64,000 nucleotides of DNA from Marvania coccoides (Eukaryota > Chlorophyta > Trebouxiophyceae > Chlorellales > Chlorellaceae). The translations under genes were made by a program, and so were the position numbers. Positions within the stretch are counted from its first letter, which is position 1. Each line of letters opens with the position of its first letter. The stretch covers positions 62,001-126,000 of the forward strand of contig OY978097.1 of assembly GCA_963854735.1 (NCBI GenBank). Reading direction: 5' to 3'. The notes beneath the pieces are model-generated. The model was not told the origin of the DNA. It worked only from the letters and a program-made list of their open reading frames with translations, and did no database searches. Positions 53,301 through 62,755 of the stretch are shown in pieces.

Positions 53301-56129
53301 GGGTCTATCGGGTGCCTGCAACTGGGGCCGTAGTTAGCCTGCACTCTGCCGCCGAGGTGCTGCAGCACTACGTCGCGCAGCTGCCGTCTGATGCGTACAT
53401 GCTGCTGCGGCCGGTGTGGATCCTGGACTTCATGGATGCGGAGGGGAGGAGCGTGAGGGCGACGGTGCGACTGCCATCCTCGAGCCCAGTGCAGACGGCC
53501 ACCGGGAAGGTGGTTCCCACCAAGCGACTCGCCAAAGCTACCGCGGCGCTGGAGGCGTGCCGGCAGCTGCACCAGGTAGGCGCTTTGAACGACCACTTGC
53601 TGCCGGCGGCGCTTGTGCAAGATGAAGAGGAGGAGGACGAGTACGGTGCGGGAGGTGAGGAGGAGGAAGAAGCGGAGGAAGGGGAGGTGGTGGAGGGGAA
53701 GAAGCGGCGCAAGAAGGGGCTGACGTCGGTTGAGGTGCGGAGCACGCCGCCCACTGCGCTGTGCCTGCCGCTGCCGCAGTACAGCGAAGGGCCCGACGCA
53801 GCGGCGCTGCAGCTGCACGGGTACGGGTGGAAGAAGCTGAACGGGAAGACAGAGTGGCTGCCCATTGTGCTGCTTCTGCCGCAGCCCCTGCAGCGTTGCA
53901 CGGACCTCCCTCCTGCCGTGGGGCAATTTGGCGAAGAGTGGAGCAGCGCCACCCCGCTGGGGGTTTTCAGCGTGGAACCGTCGCAGGTGAAGGCCATGCT
54001 GGGGTGCAGCTCAGCGATGCGCAGCGCCGCGGGGCCCTGGTGCGCTTTGCTGCCCAGCAGCGCAAGCGATGACAGCGAAAATGGCGAACCCGCTGCAGAG
54101 TACCACGCGTTCAAGGCTACCTACGCGCTGGCGCCGCTGTTACTCGCCCCAGAGCCCCGAGAGCTGGACTGGGCGATGATTCAGCGCGTGGGCGAGGCTG
54201 CAAGCCTGCCAACTGACCAGAACAGCGCGCTGCATCTGCTGCGCACGCTGGGCTGTGCTGGGCTGGACAATTCGGTGCTGATAACCAGTTACAATAAGAT
54301 GCAGTACGTGTTTGTCAGCGTGCTGCACGACCTCAAGGTGTCATCTCCTTTCCCTCTGGACCGAGAAGCCCCGCCCTCCTCAAGCTCAAGCTCTAGAACA
54401 TGCGCTCTGATCGCTGCGATGCCAGACGGCGCTACCTACGCCGACTACTACGCCCACAGATGGGGTCGCAGTGGGCTGGACCTCGACCAGCCTCTGCTGC
54501 TGGCCAGTAAATCCAGTCGCAGCGTTCTTCGGGGCAGCAGCATTGGCGGGGCGGCAGCTGTGGGAGCTGACCACCTTCCCCCCGATGCTGATTCTACAGA
54601 GAATCGAGATCGAGTGATGCTGGTGCCTGAGCTGTGCACCGTGCACCCCATCCCTCGCAACCTGTGGCCGGCGCTGGCAACGGTGCCGTGGCTGATTTGG
54701 GAGCTGGAGGGAGGGCTGCACGCCTGCGAGGTGGTGGACCAGCTGGTGACAGCAGGGCTGCCGAGCAGCGCGTGCCCTCCGCTGGGCCTCATTCGCCAGG
54801 CGCTGACCGCGCCGTCAGCAAAGCACAACGTAGGCAACTACGAAACGCTGGAGACCCTGGGGGACGGGCTGCTCAAGTTTGCTGCATCGGCGCAGCTGTT
54901 TTTCGAGCGTCCCACGTGGCACGAGGGCCAGCTGACCTCCTCCAAGGACCGCATGGTGTCCAACTCGCGGCTGGTGAGGGTGGCGCTGGTGTTGGGCCTA
55001 GAGACGAGGGTGAGGGTGGACAACTGGGCGCAGACGCGGCACAACCAGAGAGAAGCGGTAGAGGGGGAGGCAGGGGACATGCCGCGCGTGGCGAGGGCGA
55101 TCAGAACCAGGGTGCGGGTGAGTTACTGTGGAGCGCCTTTTTCTCTAGCTCGTGTTTAGTGATATGGAGTTTCTCGTGTTATTTTCTCCTGAATTCAATA
55201 CTATTTCCGTCCCTCCAAACATTGTATAGAACTCCAAACTGCTGGCCGACGTGGTGGAGGCCTTGATAGGCTCTTTCCTCCTAGGATGCGGCCGCCCCGC
55301 CGCGCTGTGCCTACTGCGCCACATCGGCGTGGCTCAAGTGCCCTTCAACACCCTCCCCGACTACACCGTTCCTCCCGCTGACGGTTTCCACCCCATGGTG
55401 GACATCGAGGCTGTGGAGGATGCCATTGGGTACAAATTTCGGTGCCCCTGGCTGCTGCAGGAGGCGCTCACCCACGGCAGCGTGCTGGGCAAAAAGTGCT
55501 ACCAGCGCCTGGAGTTCGTCGGGGACGCGATCATCGACTACGTGGTGGCGCAATATGCCTACAAGTCCAGAGCGTAAGGATAATCAGAGTTTTTTTCTTT
55601 ATTCAAGAAATGTTCTATTTTTACTAATGCTGTTCCTTTGGGGTTTTTTATAAATTCGCTTTCATGTCAATACCTCTGTCCTCCCCCCTCAATGTGCAGC
55701 AACCCCACCCCTGCCCAACTTCACGACATTCGCAGCTCCACCGTCAACATGGAACGCCTGGCCATGACGGCGGTGCGCTGCCGCCTGCACACCCACCTTC
55801 TCTACCACTCCCCCGTGCTCTTTGCTCAGATCGATGATTATGTTACCGAAGCAGAGGCAGTGGTGGATGCGATACGCAAGCGGTACGGCCTACGTAGTAC
55901 CAGCGATGCGTGGGATGAGGTCATGCTTCGTTACAGCTTCGGTTTGGACCAGTGCAGTCCCCCCAAGGTGCTTTCTGACGTTGTTGAGTCTGTGATGGGG
56001 GCTGTGTGGTTGGATGCTGGCGGCAGCATGGAAACGGCTTGGGAGGTCGTCGAGGGGCTATTTTCGCCGCTGCCGTGGCTGAATGGCGGCAGGGTGCCGC
56101 TCAACCCCCTCAGGATCATCTACGTAAGC

Positions 56130-56179
<50 letters not shown>

Positions 56180-56497
56180 TTTATCGCAGGAAAATATCAG
56201 AAATTCTCATCTTTCTACAATTTATTTTTGCAGGAAATTGGTGGTCGCTGCGGCTATATCACCGAGTTCCGGGTGATTGAGACTGACCAGGACGTGGAGA
56301 TGGCGCGGGCTAGTGGGGCGCGGGTGGCTGTCAACGTGTACATGGGGGAGACATGCCTCGGCAGCGGGCCACCAGCGCACAACAAGAACAGGGCATCCAG
56401 GCTGGCGGCGCAGGCTGTAATGTCCAGGATGAGCGAGGGGGAGATCGTGCGCATGGTGCAGAGGAAAAAGAATGAGGAAAGGAGATACAAGAAATGA
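50327..56497 (+). CDS. DCL: Dicer-like protein (helicase, PAZ, two RNase III domains, dsRBD)
   Basis: Dicer cuts double-stranded RNA into small RNAs. Exons are 50327-50793, 50925-51112, 51248-51530, 51707-51851, 51953-52832, 52968-55117, 55230-55573, 55700-56123 and 56234-56497, 1714 aa. The helicase has LDTGAGKTF (Walker A, about 69-77) and FDEAHH (about 198). The second lobe has STSVAEEGIDVKTCQLVVRF and FHQSRGRARA (about 653-695). A Dicer-dimerisation-like region lies near 770-840, flanked by acidic linkers. A PAZ-like region ends near DGATYADYYAHRWG. RNase IIIa has ETLETLGDGLLKF and LLADVVEALIG. RNase IIIb has YQRLEFVGDAIIDY and KVLSDVVESVMGAVW. The C-terminal dsRBD has NKNRASRLAAQAVM. Both RNase III acidic sites are complete. 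Intron 4 (51852-51952) is GC-AG. The ATG at 50348 is an alternative start. Confidence 0.93.
52888..52912. repeat. CT dinucleotide microsatellite
   Basis: About twelve CT units inside Dicer intron 5, near the acceptor side; may serve as a polypyrimidine tract. Confidence 0.9.
56133..56170. repeat. TA dinucleotide microsatellite
   Basis: About nineteen TA units followed by twelve T residues in Dicer intron 8, just after the donor at 56124. Confidence 0.92.
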
Positions 56498-57353
56498 ACG
56501 AATCGGTTGATAGTCAGGGTTTTTTTTTATGAATGAGCTTTTATGCTCACAGAGTACAGCCAAAGTGATACGACCAGGCTGTTTTGTGTAAATCTAGCAG
56601 AATAAACTCTGTCAGAAATGAGTTTGGGCGGGTGAAAGGCGGTGGGCAACGCATGGAGCGGTGCGGACTGGGAGGGTTTTTTGGGGCCTCCAGGGCAGCG
56701 TACCGTATCATGCTGGTCTTGCGAGCCGCAAAAAAAGTGTAGCCGGTTTTAATGTCGATAATTTTGTGCGGTAACGCACCAATAAAAAATAACGTAAGAA
56801 AGTCAACCCGGATTCATTGATCGGCTGCCCTTCATATTCGCTCTCTCCGAGCACCATCCTTAAATAAAAAAAACAGTGGTGCCCTATCAAAATAAACGCG
56901 ATTCTAGCTCGAGAACAGGCTCCAAGGTGCCGATTCTCCGCATTTTCAGATCAAACAGATCAAGCTAATCAAACGTTTCCCAATTTTTGACGCCTCAAAC
57001 GGAGAATCAGAGGGCTTCAGAAATTTTATTACGTCTTGCTCTACCTAAATCAGCCCCAGAACCTCTGTGAGTCGCTTTTTCACTTTTTTTTTTTTTCATC
57101 TTTGGGGATCATACATTCTTTTTCGTCTTGCTTCACCTCAAGCAGCGAGAGAACCTTTTCGAGTTGCGTATCCATCCCCCCCCCCCCCCCCCCCCCCCAT
57201 TGTTGTGATCATTCGGAGTTTCCAAGAGAAACGGTCTCCTCGGCTGAACAACTTCAAATTCCGGCGACTCGCCTCAAATTTTCCCACTCGTTTTCTAATC
57301 CATCCCCCCTGCCCCCCTTCCCCTTTCTGCAGAAACGGTGGCGGAGAATTACG
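56498..57353. other. Intergenic, Dicer 3' region and Argonaute promoter/leader
   Basis: 856 bp. The last 300 bp (from about 57070) are pyrimidine-rich (T-run 57084-57098, C-run 57176-57198, then C/T-rich to 57332) and probably form the Argonaute 5' leader. The frame upstream of the Argonaute ATG is open back to 57036 but has no ATG and runs through these tracts. Confidence 0.45.
57176..57198. repeat. Poly-C tract, 23 bases
   Basis: Uninterrupted run of 23 C residues, 155 bp before the Argonaute start codon. Its exact length may vary because homopolymers are error-prone in sequencing. Confidence 0.9.
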
Positions 57354-60300
57354 ATGTCGGGCTACGACCGGGGCTACGACCAGGGCTACGACCGAGGCGA
57401 AGACAAAGGCGAAGACAGGGGCGAAAGGAAACGAGGACGCGATAGAGGAGGCAGAGACGACCGCGATCGTGATCGCGAGCGCCACCGCGGGGGAGGCAAC
57501 CGCGACGATCGCCGGGAGGGCGGCGGTGGCAGCGGTTACCGAGAGGAGAGTCGAAGGGGCTCGGAATGGGGCCGTTCTGGAGGTAAGCTAGTTTTCTCGA
57601 GCCGAAAGTAATGTTTATGGCCTGCATTTTGCCATAATTTGGGCCCACGTGATGATTACATTGAATCTATGTGCTGCAGGCGGTGGCGGAGGCAGCCGTC
57701 AGGAAGCTGGAGGCTCCACATGGGGCCGTTCTGGAGGTATGCACTCGTTTTGAGCCATACACTAAGGTTCCTGCCGCCTTCCATTGCATTTACCGTTTAT
57801 TAATGCCTCCACTCCTTGTTTTTATCGTTCTGCGTTCAGGCGCCGGCCGCTCCTACGACGATCCGGTCCCCATGGAGAGCTCCCAAGGGGACCCCGCGCC
57901 CATGGAAGACCCTGGCCGGATGCCCATGGAGCTAGGAGAGGCGCCTGCGCCTCGTGCGCCCGCAGGCCCCATCACCGTCCCCGAACGCCCCAAGCGCCCC
58001 AATCAGGGCAAAGTCGGCAGGCCCTACTCGCTGCAAGCCAACTGGTTCCAGGCAAGATACATTGTTTTTTTCTTCTGGCGATTTTCCATTTTTTTTTCCT
58101 TTATGAAAATGTCGTTTTTCTGACGCTTCCTCTTATTCAAACATCATTTTCTTGCAGGTGTCCTTCAAGGCTCCCGAGGTGTACCAGTACGCGGTGCACA
58201 TCAAGAAGCTGCCCTACGAGGAGCCCGGCGCTGAGGGCGCAGAGGGCCGCCCCGCTCGCGCCCCCCGCGGCCCTCCCCGCGAGGGGCCCCTCCCCTCCCT
58301 CCTGTGCCGCGCCGCCATGTACAGTCTGAGCAAAGACATGGGGTGGGGGCGCGGGTCCTGGGCCTTTGACGGCCGCGCCAACATGTACGCAGCTGACGCT
58401 GGCATCATCCCTGGGGAAGTGCTGGAGAAGGAGGTCATCACCACCATGCCCAGCGAGAAGAAGCCCATTAAGTTCGCGATCAAGGTGGAGCGCGTGGCCA
58501 TTCTGCCCACCGACCTGCTCACCGATTTTTTCAAGCGAGTTTGTGGCGAAATTTTCAAGGAATAAATTATTTTAAATTTAATAAATGCGTTTTATTTGGT
58601 TTCCTTCCTTCTCCCTGCTTTTCCTTTCCTTTTATTCGAAAAAAAGCCCCCCTTTTTTCGAACGCAATTTGTTTTAATCAATCCTCCCTCTCAACGCTTC
58701 TTTTTCTTTTTCTTTTTCTTTTTCTGCAGGGGCCGTGGCGACCCCGACGCCCCCCACCACCTCCTGCAGGCCCTGGACGTGGTGCTCAAGCACCGCATGG
58801 GCATGCTATCTCTGCGCGCCCCCGACGTCATGGCCATGGGCCGCTCCTTCCTCCTGTACGACCGCCAAACCGCCAGCAGGGGCATCGGCGGTGGCGGCCA
58901 GGTCTGGCTGGGGTACAAGCAGGCCGTGCGCCCGTGCCAGTCGGGGCTGGCGCTCACCGTGGACACCGCCGCTGGCGCTGTGTGGGACGTGGGAGACCCG
59001 CAGAAGCCTCGCCGCCTGTCTGACCTCATGTACGACCTGCTGGGCGGGCGCGACCGCATCGGGCCGCAGGGCGCCAGCGGCCAGCAGCTGCGCACCCTGG
59101 ACCGCGAGCTGCGCGGCCTCAAGGTGCGGGCGGTGCACAACGGCTTCAAGCGCTCCATCGTGGGGGTTGCCCGCTCCACCCCGTTCACCGAGCGTTTCCC
59201 CGACTCCTCGGGGCGGGAGGTGTCGGTGGCTGACTACTTCCGCAGCACCTATCAAGTCAACCTCACCGACCAGCGGCTGCCTTGCATCAAGGTGGGCAAC
59301 GGCAAGGTGCTGCTGCCCCCCGAGGTCTGCGAGGTGCTCCCCAAGCAGCCTGTGGGCAAGCTGTCGGCGGAGCAGACGGCCGGCATGATCAAGCACGCCG
59401 CGCAGAAGCCCGACCAGAAGCAGGCATTCATCCAGAAGCAGGTGAAGGAGGTGCAGCGCGAGGCCAGCGATGAGATGGGGGTGTTTGCCGTCAAGGTGTC
59501 CAGCAGCATGGCGCAGGTGCAGGCGCGCATCCTGCCGCCGCCCATGCTGGCCTACGGCGGGCGCAACGACCGGTACAACCCCAAGGACTTTGGGTCGTGG
59601 AACATGAAGGACCTGGCTCTGCTGGACCCGAAGAAGCTGGACTCGTGGGCAGTGGTGTCCTTTGCATCCAAGCCCTGGGAGGCCAAGGGGCTGGGCGACT
59701 TCCTGCGCACTTTCGTCAACGAGCTGCGCAATACCTCCATCATTGCCGCCAGAGACCCGCCGGTGGTCACAGGCCGCCCCGGCGCCGCCGCTGGGCCCAT
59801 CATGCAGCGGGCGGTGGAGGAGGCCAAACGTGCCTTCCGTAGGCCCCCGCAGCTCATCCTGGTGGTGCTGCCAGACACTGGGGCTGCGCTGTACCGCGAG
59901 ATCAAGCAGGCAAGCGACTCCTCACTTGGCATCCCGTCGCAGTGCATCGTGGCGCAGAAGGCGAAGATCGGGGACAAAAACCCCAGGGGCCAGCAGCAGT
60001 ACATCGCCAACGTGGCCCTCAAGATCAACGCCAAGCTGGGCGGCCGCAACCTGTCGCTGTCCCCCTCCACTGTGCAGTCTGCCGGCGGGCTGATCCGCAA
60101 CTTCGGCACCAAGCCCTACATGATGTTTGGCGCCGACGTCACCCACCCCGGGGTTGGGTCCTCGGCGCCGTCGATTGCAGCGGTGGTGGGCTCCCTGGAC
60201 GCCACCGGCGCGCGCTACGCCACCCGGCTGTCTGCGCAGCCCACCTCCCGCGGCCGGCAGGTCGAGGAGATCATCGTAAACCTCAAGGAGATGGCCAAGG

Positions 60301-61051
60301 GCCTGCTGCTGGAGTTTTTCCGCGCCACGGGGGGGAAGCGCCCCGAGCACATCTTTTTCTACCGAGACGGCGTCAGCGAGGGGCAGTTTGACCAGGTGCT
60401 GGCCCACGAGTACGCTGCGCTGCGGCAGGCGTGCCAGGAGATGGGAGACCCAGGAGCGGAGTACGCACCCCCCATCACCTTCATCTCGGTGCAGAAGCGC
60501 CACCAGACGCGGTTCTTTGCGGTCAACCCCCGCGACGCTGACCGCTCTGGCAACGTCAAACCCGGCGTGGTGGTTGACACCGGCATCTGCCACCCCTTCG
60601 AGTTTGACTTCTTCATGAACGCGCACGCGGTAAGAAAAAGAAGAAGAAGACTATTTCGGCAATATTGAATTTTTTATCCCTGAAAACCTTCTTCTCATTA
60701 ATAGCGCTGTTATTAATGTGTATTCTTCCAAATTTTCGTTTACATCTTTTGCAGGGCATCCAGGGCACCAACAGGCCCGTGCACTACTACGTGCTGGCAG
60801 ACCAAAACGGTTTTGGCGCCGACGAGCTGCAGCTGTTCACCTATTGGCTGTGCTACCTCTTCTGCCGCTGCACGCGGTCAATCTCGCTGGCTTCCCCCGC
60901 GCAGTACGCCCACCTGGCTGCCTTCAGGGGCCGTGCGCTGATGAGGGGCGGCGACAGCGACACCGCCAGCATGGCCTCTTCGGGAGAGGGCCCCCCGGCT
61001 GAGCTGCTGGCTGTGCACCCCGCCCTCAGCGGCTCTATGTTCTTCGTATGA
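57354..61051 (+). CDS. AGO: Argonaute (N, PAZ, MID, PIWI)
   Basis: Argonaute binds small RNAs and cuts or silences matching RNA. Exons are 57354-57582, 57680-57736, 57840-58051, 58158-58534, 58730-60629 and 60755-61051, 1023 aa. Residues 1-100 are a disordered Arg/Asp/Gly-rich tail with [20 protein letters not shown] repeats. The N domain starts near [20 protein letters not shown], and linker 1 has [21 protein letters not shown] contains [20 protein letters not shown] and [18 protein letters not shown]. In PIWI the slicer tetrad looks intact: Asp in [12 protein letters not shown], Glu in [11 protein letters not shown], Asp in [15 protein letters not shown], and His in [17 protein letters not shown]. 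It ends LSGSMFFV, close to the eukaryotic YFV end. Introns 3 (58052-58157) and 4 (58535-58729) read as GC-AG. Confidence 0.95.
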
Positions 61052-61638
61052 AAATAAATAGAAAGATTAAAAAGAGGGGCCAGGCTTTTGTGCGCCCCCG
61101 CCATTTTGTTTTGTTTTTTTCAACTTGCCCTGTATTTGTTTTGCCACTAGATGCCCTCTGAATAACCATCACAAATGCCGGTTCCCCTGATACTCTCTTC
61201 GGGACCATTTCATCGACATCAGGATTCTGGAACCGCCTTCCGGCATTTTGATGTTTTCCAGCGCCTTGAACAAGAATTTTACCCGCCCTGTTTTATGCCT
61301 GCCATGCTTGTACTACCCCACAAAAATAACTAGCGTACACGGGTACGGTACCCTTGTTTTACCCTGCCTTGTTACCTGCCATTAAACCCTGCTTTGCCAT
61401 TGCAAATCAAATTGCTTGAAAATCAAAAAGGAGGGAGAAAGCGCTGCCTTCCAAAACGAAAGCTTGCTTAATAAAGAGTCGACAATTGCCGCGATTGCTG
61501 CTTTCCCCCTAAATGATTAAGAAACCGTCAGCAAGCGATAGCTGGGCTGTTTAACAGGCCCTTATACCAGAATTTGCTTTCACTCCCGCTGGCAAGCAAT
61601 TTTCTATGAAAAAGAAAACCATTCCTCATTCCATCCAG
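61052..61638. other. Intergenic, between convergent 3' ends
   Basis: About 590 bp after Argonaute. An AATAAA-like hexamer lies a few bases past the Argonaute stop (61051-61062). No coding or RNA feature is recognised. Confidence 0.5.
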
Positions 61639-62107
61639 TCACCCCAACGCTGTGGGTTCAGAAATGTACGCTTTCCCCTCCCCCAGGCAGTTCAAACACC
61701 GCTGCTGCATGGTCCCTCCACACGCTGGGCATAAACAATGCACCGGTGGCGATGCCGCCAGCTTCTCCCCTCTGGATTCCAACAGCAGCTGTTTCAGCGT
61801 CTTTGGTTGTCGGCTCTTCACTATTCCCCGCCCCATGCACACCTGGCAAGGCAGGTGGCCGGAGCCTTGGCACTTTACGCATGGCGTTGCAAATTTTTTC
61901 TGCGGGGAAGGTGCGAGAAATTGTTTGAGGGTTTTGTAACTTGGCATATTATAAAAAAATAGGTATTGAAGCGATTCTTACTCTTTTCTGGATTGATACT
62001 TTTGAGATGACCGAAATTGCAGTCGCCGACAGCAGTGTGGTAACGCCACCCACCACGACGATTGAGCCCACCGCACCGCCAATGGCTGCTAGGAATGGGT
62101 TTGCCAT
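61639..62107 (-). CDS. Membrane-anchored DnaJ-type zinc-finger protein, 128 aa
   Basis: Exons 62107-61982 and 61899-61639 on the minus strand join in phase 0. Residues 1-32 are a glycine-zipper hydrophobic segment (FLAAIGGAVGSIVVVGGVTT) that could be a membrane anchor. Residues 49-121 hold four CxxC units in DnaJ zinc-finger order: CVKCQGSGHLPCQVCMGRG, then CPACGGTMQQRCLNCLGEG. There is no J domain. Plant plastids have several such small proteins (BSD2, LQY1, PSA2 types) that act as thiol-dependent or Rubisco/photosystem assembly factors. The layout suggests this group, but no transit peptide is obvious and the exact orthologue is not assigned. Confidence 0.75.
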
Positions 62108-62755
62108 GACAGCTTTACGTTTCAGGGATGGTCAGCAGCGAAGCTCGTATTTATTAAAAAAAAAAAATGAAATTTATAAGTAATCTAATCGTGCTTCTCG
62201 TCGATTCGAGCTCCAATTAGCCATGCAAAAGTGCATATATTTCTACAGATTTATTTCTGAAATTATTTACAGTATTTTTTAATGCAACCTGAAAGGCGCC
62301 ATCAAAATTTGAAATTCTCTCTCCTGGGCCCTGGGCAGGCCGACCCCCCTCGACTCCAACTAAAAATTCCAACTCTGGGAATTTTTTACTCACTGGTTCC
62401 TCGTCTCTCACGACCCTCTCTTTGCCGTTGAATTCGGCCAGGAAGCCTTTCTTGTTGGCAGTCTCCGGGCGAAATATGACTCCTTTCTGCTGGACTGCTG
62501 GAAGCAAGCAAACTAAATTTTCATGGGCGCAGAAGCAGACTCTGCACCACTGGCTCTCCAGCTTCTTTCTCTTCTCGATACTTTACAACATGGCATCGTT
62601 CACAAATAGGATAAGCAAATAACCTTAACCTCACGCTGAGCTAACGCTAACGCATCTCATAACAAAAAAAAAAATGGGGGCAGGATGAGATTTTTCTATT
62701 ACTGTTTGAAATCAATTAATCAATTTAGAGATTGAGACAGTCGGTCGGTGTGTGT
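62108..62755. other. Intergenic with a possible small gene
   Basis: 648 bp between the zinc-finger gene start and the SBPase stop codon. The segment 62380-62510 has higher GC than its surroundings and is listed separately as a doubtful coding region. The rest is AT-rich. Confidence 0.4.
62217..62507 (-). CDS. Doubtful small ORF, no recognised family
   Basis: A minus-strand frame ends at 62217 and includes QQKGVIFRPETANKKGFLAE and FNGKERVVRDEEPVSKKFPE. The first 45 codons have GC and charge patterns like real exons; the rest is AT-rich and may be intron or UTR, since GTGAGT follows the codons for DEEP. Upstream a short possible first exon (MPCCK, then GTATCG) exists near 62585-62600. Exon structure is not settled, so treat this as a candidate only. 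Confidence 0.25.
   Translation of the reverse strand: MLPAVQQKGVIFRPETANKKGFLAEFNGKERVVRDEEPVSKKFPELEFLVGVEGGRPAQGPGERISNFDGAFQVALKNTVNNFRNKSVEIYALLHG

Noticed and set aside
52499..53926. Minus-strand frames opposite Dicer exons 5 and 6
   Set aside because: Antisense shadows; the plus strand has the helicase C-terminal and linker motifs in frame with splice sites.
57036..57353. Upstream in-frame extension of Argonaute
   Set aside because: There is no ATG, and the frame runs through T-, C- and CT-tracts that give a Phe/Pro/Ser low-complexity peptide; it is better read as 5' leader.
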